The translations under genes and the position numbers were made by a program. Below are positions 18,395-27,975 of a stretch of DNA of 64,000 bases, piece by piece. The notes beneath the pieces are model-generated. The model saw nothing but the letters and a program-made list of their open reading frames with translations, had not been told where the DNA came from and did not search any database. The DNA is from Bradyrhizobium pachyrhizi (GTDB lineage Bacteria; Pseudomonadota; Alphaproteobacteria; Rhizobiales; Xanthobacteraceae): the NCBI RefSeq assembly GCF_001189245.1, contig NZ_LFIQ01000027.1, forward strand, positions 30,750-94,749, read 5' to 3'. Numbering within the stretch: position 1 is the stretch's first letter; every line of letters begins with the position of its first letter.

Positions 18395-18742
18395 TCAGTC
18401 TCGATGCAGGACCGGAACGTTGTTGACACCTCGTTTTTTTGATCCGCTCTTTCTCTCCGCCGCGGTTGGCATCACCTGGCGACATTCGACACGCAACCCC
18501 TTGAAATTGTCTCTAAGACAGAACATGGCCGCGTCCACGTCGCCACGCCCTGTAAATCGGTCACAGAAGCGCATCACGTCTGGTCTGCAAGACGTCAAGA
18601 TCTCTTCTGATCTTCGTTCTCGCGCGCGAGCGAATCCTGTGACTGCGATCGCAATCGCAACAAGGGCGGTTACATGGCAAAGCGCAGGGTAGGTCCAACC
18701 CGTCCGTCGCTTTTGCCTCAACAAACCTCTCTTAAGCTGCAT
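18395..18742 (-). CDS. Secreted Cys-rich repeat protein
   Basis: From ATG 18742 (a GTG at 18751 is an alternative) the product is 115 residues with a signal-peptide-like segment HVTALVAIAIAVTGFARA. A conserved four-Cys block follows: ILTSCRPDVMRFC, then AAMFCLRDNFKGL, then ECRQVMP. This spacing is the cysteine-rich repeat seen in many small secreted Bradyrhizobium proteins. Function is unknown; a periplasmic location is inferred from the signal. Confidence 0.6.
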   Translation of the reverse strand: MQLKRGLLRQKRRTGWTYPALCHVTALVAIAIAVTGFARARERRSEEILTSCRPDVMRFCDRFTGRGDVDAAMFCLRDNFKGLRVECRQVMPTAAERKSGSKKRGVNNVPVLHRD

Positions 18743-18887
18743 ACCCTTCACTATTGTTTTTTGCCCTTGCGAGTATCGTCTGCCTAGCAAAGCAGGTCGC
18801 CGCATTGGCAGGAGCGGATTTGGCGTCGTTGTTGCGGGACATCCGAATCATCGTTGCATCGCACGCCAGGATTGCGGTCAAGATCAA

Positions 18888-18919
18888 AGCACAGCACAGC
18901 ACAGCACAGCACAGCACAG
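18888..18919 (+). repeat. Pentanucleotide tandem repeat (AGCAC)6
   Basis: Six uninterrupted copies of AGCAC plus two bases. A five-base unit changes reading frame with each slip. It lies about 145 bases upstream of the divergently read Cys-rich gene and in no gene I can support. Confidence 0.95.
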
Positions 18920-19496
18920 GATGGCTGCATTCCAGCGCGCTGTGCTAATGTTTTAGGTCTTGTGACATTCGCGACGTCAGTTCCCAACATGACATTTCTG
19001 CAAAGGCGGTCGGTCCCGCATTACCTACAACCTGACGCTACGGTCGATTCAAGCACTTTGATCGTATTACCAATGCGCTCCAAGAAGGGCATATCCATAT
19101 CTTGACGGGAGACAATAAGGAGAGTTTCTCGACAACTAGACACTTCACCGGCGGCAGCGCGTGTCAGACATCACCCAACGCCGACCGGTAACTGCCCGGC
19201 TACGCGAGGGCCAACACATTGTTGAAGGCTTCGCAAGGGCACATGATTCCATCGCGTCGATCACGCGACGAATTACGTCGACGCTGCTCGTTTTGATAGG
19301 CGTCCGACCTAGGTCGCAAGCCTGCGCGCTCAAATCATGGGACCGACAGCTTTACGACCTGCCAAAATCGTGGACCGGAATGCCTTCTCAGGGTGCTGAT
19401 TGTCGCGTGTGGGACGATCGGTTGATTCCAAGGGTTCGAGCCGACTGCTGCCGTTGCTGTAATTGAAGACCACATCAACAGCCGGACCTTCTCTAC

Positions 19497-19512
19497 TGGC
19501 ACAGCGGTTGCT
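19497..19512 (+). promoter_or_regulatory. Sigma-54 promoter, first copy
   Basis: TGGCACAGCGGTTGCT matches the -24/-12 consensus at every constrained position except G7. It is part of a 23-base unit (19495-19517) repeated immediately downstream. A UAS-like TGT-N10-ACG lies at 19401-19416, about 80 bases upstream. Confidence 0.75.
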
Positions 19513-19519
19513 ACCAAAC

Positions 19520-19535
19520 TGGCACAGCGGTTGCT
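19520..19535 (+). promoter_or_regulatory. Sigma-54 promoter, second copy
   Basis: An identical TGGCACAGCGGTTGCT within the second 23-base unit (19518-19540). From here transcription would start about 19547, leaving a leader of roughly 135 bases before the peroxidase ATG at 19682. Confidence 0.75.
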
Positions 19536-19681
19536 ACCAACAACGATACCGGATGAGATCTGGGCGAGATACCGAAAAGACGCCATTCGTCCTTGACTGT
19601 AGGGACTCATTCCGATGACAGGCGGGCGAGCGGCGACCCGCACCTGTTCGCGCACGAATTATGACAAGGGCGAAGCCTGGG

Positions 19682-20752
19682 ATGAGGAAATCAGCGGTAC
19701 GAGAGCTTTACATCGTAGGCAGGTTATGTGTTCTGGCCGCTGGGATTCTGGCTTCGTCAACGGCAGGCGCCGATGATGATTTGATGAGTGCGGCGAGGCA
19801 GATTTTCAAGCCGATCCCCTCTATCGTTCCTGCGGTCAAGGACAACCCTATCACCCACGAAAAAGTCACACTCGGCAAGACCCTGTTCTTCGATCCGAGG
19901 CTATCGGCAAGCGGGGTCATTAGCTGCAATACATGTCACAACCTTGGGACCGGTGGAGTAGATGCCGGCCCGAAGTCGGTTGGTCATCGCTGGCAGCTAG
20001 GTTCACGTCGCGCGCCAACGGTCTATAACGCGGTCTTCAATGTGGCGCAGTTCTGGGATGGGCGCGCGGCTGACCTCAAGGCGCAGGCTGCAGGCCCTGT
20101 CCAGGCCAGTGCGGAAATGAACGCGACGCCCGCTCGCCTTCTCAACACGTTGAATTCAATGACGGATTATATCGTCATGTTCAGCAAGGCATTCCCTAAC
20201 GATGCGACGCCCGTCACCTTTGACAATTTCGCCAAGGCCATCGAGGCCTTCGAGGCAACTTTGATCACGCCCGCCGCTCCTTTCGATCAATACCTCGAGG
20301 GCGATCCGTATGCTCTCAGTGCTCAGCAGAAAGCAGGATTAAAGCTATTCATAGAAAAGGGATGCTCATCCTGCCACAATGGTATCAACGTCGGTGGCCA
20401 GGATTACTTCCCGTTCGGCGTGATGGAACGGCCAACCGCAAGCCTGCTGCCGAGGAACGACAAGGGCCGCTTCGCCGTCACCAAGGTCCCCAGCGACGAG
20501 TATGTTTTCCGCTCCGCGCCGTTGCGCAACGTCGCATTGCGTCCTCCCTACTTCCATTCGGGCCAAGTTTGGAGCCTCAAGCAAGCTGTTGGCGTGATGA
20601 GTGAGATACAACTCGGAGCGAAGCTCAACGATACAGAAAAAGACGACATCGTCGCGTTTCTAAATTCGCTTACCGGCCAGCTGCCTAAGATTGATTATCC
20701 GATATTGCCCACGCGTACCGATACAACGCCAAAGCCCTCTATGGACAAATAG
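19682..20752 (+). CDS. Di-haem cytochrome c peroxidase (MauG/CcpA family)
   Basis: ATG 19682 (an ATG 21 bases upstream is possible) begins a protein of 356 residues with signal peptide IVGRLCVLAAGILASSTAGA. Two CxxCH haem sites are visible, CNTCH (~residue 82) and CSSCH (~residue 228), each in its own domain, as in bacterial CCP. FFDPRLSASGVISC and LRNVALRPPYFHSG are family landmarks. The enzyme reduces H2O2 to water in the periplasm with electrons from cytochrome c. Two tandem -24/-12 elements upstream predict expression in bacteroids, where peroxide control would protect nitrogenase. MauG-type functions are less likely without a mau cluster. Confidence 0.9.
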   Translation: MRKSAVRELYIVGRLCVLAAGILASSTAGADDDLMSAARQIFKPIPSIVPAVKDNPITHEKVTLGKTLFFDPRLSASGVISCNTCHNLGTGGVDAGPKSVGHRWQLGSRRAPTVYNAVFNVAQFWDGRAADLKAQAAGPVQASAEMNATPARLLNTLNSMTDYIVMFSKAFPNDATPVTFDNFAKAIEAFEATLITPAAPFDQYLEGDPYALSAQQKAGLKLFIEKGCSSCHNGINVGGQDYFPFGVMERPTASLLPRNDKGRFAVTKVPSDEYVFRSAPLRNVALRPPYFHSGQVWSLKQAVGVMSEIQLGAKLNDTEKDDIVAFLNSLTGQLPKIDYPILPTRTDTTPKPSMDK

Positions 20753-21028
20753 GACTGTCACCTAACGGTGCCAAGCACTCGTCAACTGCGAAGAGGGAAA
20801 TGGCGCGGGGACTCAAGCTTTCCGCAGCCAAGTCAGAATGCACCGTTTCAGACTCGAGCTCGCAGTCCAACACTCCGGCTCTGAGTTCCTCCGGCTGGCT
20901 CCTCGGCTTCTGCCACAGAAGCAAATACTTGCCTGAGCCCGTCCGCCTCTCGAGGCAACGAGCATTCCTCAATTTCGAGAACGCGTTCGTGGAGCGCCAC
21001 GGCCCGGGGCGTGGATCTCGATGGATCG
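20753..21028. other. Convergent intergenic region
   Basis: Lies between two genes that point at each other. No strong hairpin terminator is obvious to me. Confidence 0.4.
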
Positions 21029-23386
21029 TCAGCCATCATGGCCTGGTTTGCTGTTCGGCAGCTCGATTGATTCCGCGTTCCAGTTTGGCGGTGTCTGCTC
21101 GAGAATGTTACGGACGAAGAACTCCAGGAGCTTGAGCTGTGTATAACTGCCCGGTGTTCCGTGATCTGCGCCTGGCACGTAAAGCATATCGAAGTATTTT
21201 CCCGCCTTGATGAGCCGATCAGCAAGCTGAAACGTGGCGGACGGATCGACGTTGCGGTCCATTTCGCCGACTATGAGCAGCAGCTTACCTTGTAGTTTGT
21301 CGGCATTGTCGATGGCGGAGGATTGCGAGTATTCGATGCCGACCGGCCACCCCATCCATTGTTCGTTCCACCAGATCTTGTCTAGCCGGTTATCGTAGCA
21401 GCCACTGTTTGCGACCGCGACCCTATAGAAATCAGGATGGAAAAGTAACGCGCTCACCGCGTTCTGCCCACCGGCTGAAGTGCCAAAAATGCCGACGTTG
21501 GATATATCATACCAGGAATACTTCGCGCTCGCCGCCTTGTGCCATAGGATCCGGTCGGGAAAGCCGGCATCCTTCAGATTTTTCCAGGCAATGTCGTGGA
21601 ACGCGCGCGAGCGATGGTTGGTACCCATTCCATCGATCTGAACAACGATAAAACCGAGTTGTGTGAGCGGCTCGATTGAAGCCGAGAAGGACTTGGGAAC
21701 GAAGGAACCAGTGGGGCCTGCATAGATGTGCTCCACCACGGGATACCTTTTGCGCTGATCGAAATTGATCGGCAAGTGAATGACACCCCATATGTCCGTA
21801 TCGCCGTCGCGCCCCTTGGCGTGGAAGCTGAGCGGTGGCTGCCAGCCAGCGGCAAGGAGCTCAGAAATGTCGGCGCTCTCAACCTGCATCAGTTCGGCAT
21901 TATCACCGACACGGTACAACACCATACGCGGCGGAACGCCGATGCGTGACCACAGGTCGACATAGTAGCGACCGCTGGGCGAGAACTCGATATGGTGATT
22001 GGCTGGCTCAGGCGTCAGCGCCGTGAGTCCTTTTCCATCGAAGTCAATGCGATAGGCATGGACGAAATAGGGATCCTCGCCAGGGTTCATGCCGCTGGCG
22101 CCAAACCAGATCTGACGCTTTATCGGGTCGACACAATACACCGCACGGACCACCCACTCTCCTCTGGTGATCTGGTTCTTGAGTTCGCCTGTCCGGCCGT
22201 TGAACAGATAGAGGTGCTCGTAACCGTCACGCTCCGAGGCCCAGATGATCTCCCTCCCATCATCGACGTCGTAGCGGAACGTTTTTCCAGTGTTAACACG
22301 GTTCATCACCAATGGCTGGTAGTCGACAAAGGTCTTGCTTGCCTCATCAATCAGCGAGCGCGCTCGGCCCGTGGCGCCGTCGACCTCCACCACGCGATAG
22401 CGCTGGTGCCCACGCTCATTGTATTCGAAAGTGAATCCCCGCCCATCCTTCCACCACTGGATCGCCGAAAGACCGTAAGGATTTCGGAACGCTGCATTAT
22501 CGATTGCGATCGCGCGTCGGCTGCTGACCTCAAACAGCACGGGCTGGAGTAGCGTCAGGGCATCGCCCGGTTTTGGATACACCATGGTCGAATGTCTGGG
22601 CTGACGCTGGTCCGCCGGCGATGATTCGAGGTAATGGACCTCCCGTTGGTGGCCTGGACGGACTCGGTAGACGGCCAGGTGAGTTGAAGCTGGAGACCAT
22701 CTTAGCGTCGAGAGAGCATAATAGTCACTCTCAGCCCCGTCCCAGGTCAACGGGATGTCCTGCAAGTCGTCCTGGCTGCGCAGGAAGATATTGTAGTTTC
22801 TAATGTAGGCCAGCCATTTGCCGTCAGGTGATGCGCTTGTCTTGTTCGGATCGTTCTCTGCCGGCGGCGTGTCGTCGTACGGGCTCTGCGGATAGGTGCC
22901 CGGGTGCATGGCATTGCCTGTGCAGTCATAGCGTACAAGATCGCAACTCCAATGCGTATGCGCGAGATTGAAGGTAATCTTGCCACCCTTGTCGGCCAGC
23001 TCGAAACGGTCGAACGGAAGATCCTCGGGCCTATAGTTCTTGTGGCTCGCCCTGCTCAGCGCCGCCGCGAGGCGGGCTTGATCAAAAGCCGGCTGCTTTG
23101 AGCCTTCGCCGGCATCAACCAGCATGAACTGGTGCTTGCCTTGGGTCGTCCGCCGATAGACGAACGCCTCGCCCTCGCCGAGCCAGAACGGCACGTCGGG
23201 AACATTGACAGTAAGCCGGCTATATCGGTTCTCAATCGTGAGCGCCCGCTCGTAATCGGACCGCTCAACCGGCGCATTCACGACCTCGTCTACCAGGCCG
23301 TGCGCAGCTTTGCATTCCTGCTGAACCAACAGTGCAAGCATTAGGGCACCAACTTTGTACTTGATGATCAACCTCTCCTTTTGCAT
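21029..23386 (-). CDS. S9 prolyl oligopeptidase / dipeptidyl peptidase IV-like enzyme
   Basis: A 785-residue protein with an N-terminal export signal (VGALMLALLVQQECKA). Residues ~90-480 form a beta-propeller (DPPIV N-terminal type). The C-terminal alpha/beta hydrolase has the nucleophile Ser637 in IFGTSAGGQN, Asp710 in GEMDRNVD and His742 in PGADHG. Such enzymes cleave proline-containing peptides, here probably in the periplasm. It is convergent with the peroxidase gene. Only a weak -24/-12-like sequence precedes it, so regulation is open. Confidence 0.88.
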   Translation of the reverse strand: MQKERLIIKYKVGALMLALLVQQECKAAHGLVDEVVNAPVERSDYERALTIENRYSRLTVNVPDVPFWLGEGEAFVYRRTTQGKHQFMLVDAGEGSKQPAFDQARLAAALSRASHKNYRPEDLPFDRFELADKGGKITFNLAHTHWSCDLVRYDCTGNAMHPGTYPQSPYDDTPPAENDPNKTSASPDGKWLAYIRNYNIFLRSQDDLQDIPLTWDGAESDYYALSTLRWSPASTHLAVYRVRPGHQREVHYLESSPADQRQPRHSTMVYPKPGDALTLLQPVLFEVSSRRAIAIDNAAFRNPYGLSAIQWWKDGRGFTFEYNERGHQRYRVVEVDGATGRARSLIDEASKTFVDYQPLVMNRVNTGKTFRYDVDDGREIIWASERDGYEHLYLFNGRTGELKNQITRGEWVVRAVYCVDPIKRQIWFGASGMNPGEDPYFVHAYRIDFDGKGLTALTPEPANHHIEFSPSGRYYVDLWSRIGVPPRMVLYRVGDNAELMQVESADISELLAAGWQPPLSFHAKGRDGDTDIWGVIHLPINFDQRKRYPVVEHIYAGPTGSFVPKSFSASIEPLTQLGFIVVQIDGMGTNHRSRAFHDIAWKNLKDAGFPDRILWHKAASAKYSWYDISNVGIFGTSAGGQNAVSALLFHPDFYRVAVANSGCYDNRLDKIWWNEQWMGWPVGIEYSQSSAIDNADKLQGKLLLIVGEMDRNVDPSATFQLADRLIKAGKYFDMLYVPGADHGTPGSYTQLKLLEFFVRNILEQTPPNWNAESIELPNSKPGHDG

Positions 23387-24592
23387 GCCGACACCGATCT
23401 GAGATTACTTCGCGGCATGCAATTCGCCATTTGGCTGACCTTGTTGCACGTTAAGCGACATGAAACTTGCACTCAGCCTCGAGGCAGAGCCGTATGGTAC
23501 TCTGACGAACAATTCGCCGACATTGTCGCACCACTTCCACGCCGCTTGTGGTAAGCAGAATTTATGCCAACAAACTGATCCGCAAGCCCGCGGCTTTCTT
23601 GACCACGATGCCGTCAGCGCAACAAGATCGGTGGTGTTGAAACAAGGCGCGCATCAGGGGCCGAGCACAACACGCATGCTGCGCGTGACCACCTGAGGCA
23701 GATGACGCCAGTCCGCGAGCGAGCACCGCGTGTTCAAAATGAATGCGCCGTGAGAGCTAACAACGCGACGCCCGCCTCTTCCTTCGCCACGAACGCCGGC
23801 GTAGCTGCAGTTCATCAGATACCGGACGGCTCTTCCTCGCCAAAATCGCGCGCCCCGATCTCAACGCCTATCGACGATAGGCGCTAGGTGCCGCCGATCA
23901 GATGGATGACCTCGTCTGCATTGACATTTTATTGACCGGCCAGCGGTCCGGTGCAATTGACGGGCTGCCGACGATCAAGCCCGTGGCGACATCAGTGCAG
24001 ATTACCCTACCCGGTGCCGTCGGGTCCGCTTCATCCAAGACTGCGATGTCGCAATCTCGACACGGCGACTGCGGTGCGCTGATGCGCAGCGGGGCGATAG
24101 TCATAGCCTCTCATACGCGCGCGTATCAGGACGCGAGAGTGGTTGGCGCAAGCGATTGTTCGCAAACGAAGACGCCTGCGTGCTGGTAATGAGATCAGGA
24201 GATCAATTGTGAATTCGCATTGAGACATCGCCTCAGAACTGCAACGGCGATCGCAAAGGCTGTGGACCATCCAGGAGATCACTACCTTCTAGTTAAGTGG
24301 CCAAATGCAGCCAACGAGAGCCCCCCTGTTCGTCGGCGCAGAACAGCCAGACGACGAATCCTAGTGCCGACCACTGCATGAGGGGCGAATGTCGCGGTCG
24401 TGGCCTCTCCAACCCATTCTCGCCGCAAGAGCCGACAGTATCATCTTCAGCTTCCATCCCGTCCATCCTGCATGGCCGGTTCGCGACGCGGACGTCTGGA
24501 ACTCGACGACACGATGGGACGATTCACACGCGGGGTGGGGCCCATACGAGCTTCACCATGAACGAAGCCTCCCCGTGCACCATGCTATTAAC
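23387..24592. other. 1.2-kb intergenic region
   Basis: I find no supported gene. Short frames here lack domain signatures and ribosome-binding sites. The region ends in the -24/-12 element that starts the molybdate cluster. Confidence 0.45.
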
Positions 24593-24608
24593 CGGCACGC
24601 AGATTGCT
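24593..24608 (+). promoter_or_regulatory. Sigma-54 promoter of the molybdate/DUF2478 cluster
   Basis: CGGCACGCAGATTGCT differs from the -24/-12 consensus only in its first base. I did not find a TGT-N10-ACA in the 300 bases upstream. The start would be near 24620, 50 bases before the ATG at 24672. Confidence 0.65.
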
Positions 24609-24671
24609 GGGTGAGGAACAAGGAGCTGCCGCGAGAAAAGGCGGCCGCAGCGGACCATCTTCGGAGTCCCA

Positions 24672-25160
24672 ATGAGGCTTATCCGATTTGACCTGGCTTT
24701 GATGCTGCTTGCACCTGAAGTCGCAGAAGCCATGAATCCCGGCGTCGGCGAACACTTCACATCGGCCCCTAACGCTGTGGCGCCGTTCGAGCCGATTGCC
24801 GACCACGAGGCGGTATCAAGCCCTGGGGGTACCCGACGCGTCTACAGCCAAACGACGCAAGCCACGCCAGTTCATCCGGCGGACAAACTGCGTCCGGCCA
24901 AGCCGGCTGAGGATTCCGCGATACTGGACGCCCGCCTTGCATGTGTGATCGGTCAGCGCTTCCGGCAGCGTTCGATCGCCACGTTCCTCGATGACAGGGA
25001 GATGCTCAAGATGCCGGCCGTCGTAACACCGTCGATCTGCAATGCTGCCGCGGCACCTTTTGGCCTCCTCGGGGCGGAAACGCCGCGCTGGCGCAAAACG
25101 GAGTGGATTTTCGCTAGCATGGTGATCATCACCTTTGCGGCCATTCTCGTCGTGATTTGA
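24672..25160 (+). CDS. Unknown protein with C-terminal membrane segment
   Basis: A 162-residue product starting with ATG 60 bases after the -12 element. The N-terminus (IRFDLALMLLAPEVAEA) could be a signal peptide and the last 20 residues (FASMVIITFAAILVVI) a membrane anchor. The middle is Pro/Ala-rich and not recognised. It sits first in a run with modC, where modA or modB would normally be, but it does not resemble either. It may be a chimaera or relic that took over the leader position. Confidence 0.45.
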   Translation: MRLIRFDLALMLLAPEVAEAMNPGVGEHFTSAPNAVAPFEPIADHEAVSSPGGTRRVYSQTTQATPVHPADKLRPAKPAEDSAILDARLACVIGQRFRQRSIATFLDDREMLKMPAVVTPSICNAAAAPFGLLGAETPRWRKTEWIFASMVIITFAAILVVI

Positions 25161-25188
25161 TGGAAAGATACAGCATAGGCGCGGGCTC

Positions 25189-26358
25189 GTGAGAGAAGCA
25201 AAACCGGGCTACATCGAAGTCGCCTTCAACGGCGCCCCCGCAAGCATCCCGTTGGATGCGCGATTCAGCGTGCCGGCCAAGGGTGTCACGGCAATTTTCG
25301 GTCCGCCAGGGTGCGGCAAAACCACGCTCGCGCGCTGCATCGCCGGCGTCCAACGTCTGCCGGGTGGATTCTGCGGCATCGATGGTGAAATTTGGCAGGA
25401 CGAAACGACGTTTCGGCCGCCTCATCTGCGTCCCGTCGCATATGTATTCCAGCGACCGATTCTTTTTTCTCATTTGTCTGTCAAGCACACCCTTCTGTAC
25501 AACGCATCGAAATCGACATCGACAGTGATCGACTTTGATGGCGTGGTTCAGTTGCTCGATTTGGCGCCATTGCTGGACCGTTCGCCTTCACATCTTTCTG
25601 GCGCCGAGCGACAGCGACTTGCTCTAGGCAGCGCGCTACTAGCTCAACCGCGGCTACTTTTGCTGGACGACCCGCTCATTGTGCTCGACCGTGCCGCCAA
25701 GCGCGAGATTCTGCCATTTCTCGAGCGCATGCGTGAGGAGCTCACGTTGCCGATGATCTATGTTTGCCACGACATGGCCGACATCGAGCGCTTCGCCGAT
25801 TATCTCGTCGTGATGAAAGATGGCATTGTGACTGCGGCCGGGCCGCTGCACGTCGTTCAGAGCAATCCAGCGCTTGCAGCGCGGGGCGAAGCGGCGGTTT
25901 GCGTTGATACCGTGGTCGGCGGCTATGACGGGCGCTATGGACTGGTCATCGTCCGCCTCAGAGGCGCGCGTCTGTTGATACCTGGGCCGCCGCTCAAACC
26001 TGGCGCGCAGCTACGGCTGCGCATCGCAGCTGCCGACGTCAGCATCGTGCGCGAAGCTCCGCGCGCAAGCTCCTTCCTGAATGTCTTTCCGGCACGCATC
26101 AAAGCCTCCCTGCCGTTCGACGAAGCTGAGGTCACGCTGGTTCTGGCGCTCGAAACTGGCCGCTCGGGCGTGCCGCTTTTGGCCCGCATCACACGCCGCT
26201 CCTTTGATGCATTAAGGCTCAGTAACGGAATGGACGTATTTGCCGAGGTCGCGCGAGCCTTGCCGGTCTCGCCCCCCGAGAGATTGCTCATAACGCCTGC
26301 GACATCGGTAGGAGGTCTTTCACAGCTGAGCGCGGACACACGAAGCGAGCGGAAATAG
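25189..26358 (+). CDS. modC: Molybdate ABC transporter ATP-binding protein
   Basis: A 389-residue protein starting at GTG 25189, 28 bases after the previous stop. Walker A is GPPGCGKTTLARC, the Q-loop is VFQRPILFSHL, the signature is HLSGAERQRLALG and Walker B is LLLLDDPL. The segment after ~residue 240 is a MOP-like molybdate-binding regulatory domain (LRIAAADVSIVREAPRASS), diagnostic for ModC. No modA or modB is seen in the window, so the permease partners must be elsewhere. Placement behind a sigma-54 promoter fits molybdenum demand for nitrogenase. Confidence 0.85.
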   Translation: MREAKPGYIEVAFNGAPASIPLDARFSVPAKGVTAIFGPPGCGKTTLARCIAGVQRLPGGFCGIDGEIWQDETTFRPPHLRPVAYVFQRPILFSHLSVKHTLLYNASKSTSTVIDFDGVVQLLDLAPLLDRSPSHLSGAERQRLALGSALLAQPRLLLLDDPLIVLDRAAKREILPFLERMREELTLPMIYVCHDMADIERFADYLVVMKDGIVTAAGPLHVVQSNPALAARGEAAVCVDTVVGGYDGRYGLVIVRLRGARLLIPGPPLKPGAQLRLRIAAADVSIVREAPRASSFLNVFPARIKASLPFDEAEVTLVLALETGRSGVPLLARITRRSFDALRLSNGMDVFAEVARALPVSPPERLLITPATSVGGLSQLSADTRSERK

Positions 26359-26368
26359 GACCACGACC

Positions 26369-27046
26369 ATGATCGACAAGCTTGATAATATCGATCCGAC
26401 AGATGTGGCAGCGATTCTCTACCAGCCAGAAGACGACGCCGACAAGCTGCTTGCCGATTTCGTCCAGGATCTCGCGCGGCATCACGTACGCGTCGGCGGC
26501 CTCGTCCAGCGACACTTCAGGAATGCAAGCGGCACGCACGTTATCCTCGCAGTCGACGTTGCGACAGGGCGACAGATCTCGATTTCCCAGCTGCTCGGCA
26601 GCGCGGCGGCATCCTGTAAGCTCGATCCAAACGGACTAGCCGAGGCCGCAGTTGTCGTTTCCCAGGCGCTTCGCGACAAGATCGATCTCCTCGTGATCAG
26701 CAAATTCGCCAAACAAGAAGCCGCTGGCCGCGGCCTGCGCGCTGAATTCGTTGACGCGATCACTCGGGGTGTGCCGCTTCTGACAGCGGTTCCAAGAAAA
26801 TGCCTTGCCGACTGGAGAGCTTTTACCGGTGATGTTGGCACGCTGCTACATTGCGATCGCCAAGCCGTAGAGAAATGGTGGTGCGACGTCGCCACTCGCT
26901 TGGCGCGGCGCCACGCCTTCAGCCCGAGCTGGGGCTATTTTGGGACGATGATACCGGATAGCTTGATGACGGCTGCGAGAATATCGCCAGCGTCGACACA
27001 GCCATCGCCGGTCGGGCTCCTTCGCTTCCCACGAAAACAGCCTTAG
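26369..27046 (+). CDS. DUF2478-like protein, molybdenum/nif-linked
   Basis: A 225-residue soluble protein 10 bases after modC, hence co-transcribed. It begins DVAAILYQPEDDADKLLADF and has a Rossmann-like alternation (DLLVISKFAKQEAAGRGLR; GVPLLTAVPRKCLADW) that I recall as typical of DUF2478 proteins. Those often lie beside molybdate transport or nitrogenase genes and are distantly related to NTP-dependent enzymes. No clear Walker A is visible. Function inferred from context only. Confidence 0.65.
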   Translation: MIDKLDNIDPTDVAAILYQPEDDADKLLADFVQDLARHHVRVGGLVQRHFRNASGTHVILAVDVATGRQISISQLLGSAAASCKLDPNGLAEAAVVVSQALRDKIDLLVISKFAKQEAAGRGLRAEFVDAITRGVPLLTAVPRKCLADWRAFTGDVGTLLHCDRQAVEKWWCDVATRLARRHAFSPSWGYFGTMIPDSLMTAARISPASTQPSPVGLLRFPRKQP

Positions 27047-27351
27047 CTTCGGCGGCCGTTTCACACCGTGAACTACCGTGATGCTCTGCGAGGGCGCGGC
27101 GGATCCATTCTCGGTCGCCACTTAGACGTCTCAACCAGCGGATCAATTGCTGGTCGAAGCATTTGGCTGCGACTTTTGCACTGCGGCGCCCCACTCATCA
27201 CTTACGCGGCGCGCACACGGCGTTCCAAGCGATCAAGCATCTCGTATCCAGACAGCATGATTGGCGGTGGATGTATGAGCCATCAGACCTCAGGATCAAT
27301 GTCTGCAGCCAGGCCGCTGGTCAATTGGGACAATCCGAACTTGAGAACGGA

Positions 27352-27367
27352 TGGCATGTCGCTTGCT
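27352..27367 (+). promoter_or_regulatory. Sigma-54 promoter of ahpC-ahpD
   Basis: TGGCATGTCGCTTGCT, with GG-N10-GC and TTGCT exact. The start is predicted near 27379, 35 bases before the ATG. An imperfect UAS, TGT-N10-AGA, lies at 27272-27287. Confidence 0.7.
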
Positions 27368-27414
27368 TCACCAGTGATGGCACAACTTACGCAAAGCAAA
27401 CTTGTGAGGTCAGC

Positions 27415-27969
27415 ATGCTCGGAATTGGAAGTCAGTTGCCGCCGTTCGAAATCACGGGCGTGAAGCCCGGCTTTCAGGCGCAAGAAGAAGACGGACGCAG
27501 CGCATTCGAGACGCTGACCGAAACAAGCTTTCCAGAGAAATGGAAGATCATCTTTTTCTACCCCAAAGATTTCACGTTCGTCTGTCCGACCGAGATCGCC
27601 GAGTTCGGCCGACTGTCCAAGGAGTTCGCCGATCGCGATGCTGTTGTACTGGGTGGTTCGACTGACAATGAGTTCTGTAAGCTCGCCTGGCGACGTTCGC
27701 ATGCGGACCTGCACAATCTACCGATTTGGCAGTTTGCGGACACCAAAGGGACCTTAGTCGATGGCCTTGGCGTGCGTTCGCCCGAGGGCGTCGCTTACCG
27801 CTACACCTTTATCGTCGATCCCGACAACACAATCCAACACGTCTATGCGACCAATCTCAATGTCGGGCGCAGCCCCAAGGACACGCTCCGCGTACTGGAC
27901 GCGCTGCAAACCGACGAACTCTGTGCCTGCAACCGCGAGGTCGGCGGCGAAACCCTGAAGGTTGCGTGA
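27415..27969 (+). CDS. ahpC: Alkyl hydroperoxide reductase subunit C (2-Cys peroxiredoxin)
   Basis: ATG 27415 has GAGGT six bases upstream, and the -24/-12 element just before it excludes longer starts. The 184-residue product carries the peroxidatic Cys in FYPKDFTFVCPTEIAEF and the resolving Cys near the end (TDELCACNREV), as in AhpC/AhpE-type peroxiredoxins linked to AhpD. It reduces organic and hydrogen peroxides in the cytoplasm. The partner ahpD starts six bases after its stop. Confidence 0.93.
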   Translation: MLGIGSQLPPFEITGVKPGFQAQEEDGRSAFETLTETSFPEKWKIIFFYPKDFTFVCPTEIAEFGRLSKEFADRDAVVLGGSTDNEFCKLAWRRSHADLHNLPIWQFADTKGTLVDGLGVRSPEGVAYRYTFIVDPDNTIQHVYATNLNVGRSPKDTLRVLDALQTDELCACNREVGGETLKVA

Positions 27970-27975
27970 GGCAGC

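Noticed and set aside
19011..19036. tts-box-like GTCAGGTTGTAGGTAATG on the minus strand upstream of the Cys-rich gene
   Set aside because: The first half matches but the second half (CGAAAGCTAA) is absent; not enough to call.
23414..23429. -24/-12-like TGGCGAATTGCATGCC before the S9 peptidase gene
   Set aside because: Only GG-N10-GC is kept; the TT before GC and the CA after TGG-C are missing and no UAS was found.
27378..27393. Second possible -24/-12 element TGGCACAACTTACGCA before ahpC
   Set aside because: It lacks TT before GC and would start only ~10 bases from the ATG; the element at 27352 is clearly better.
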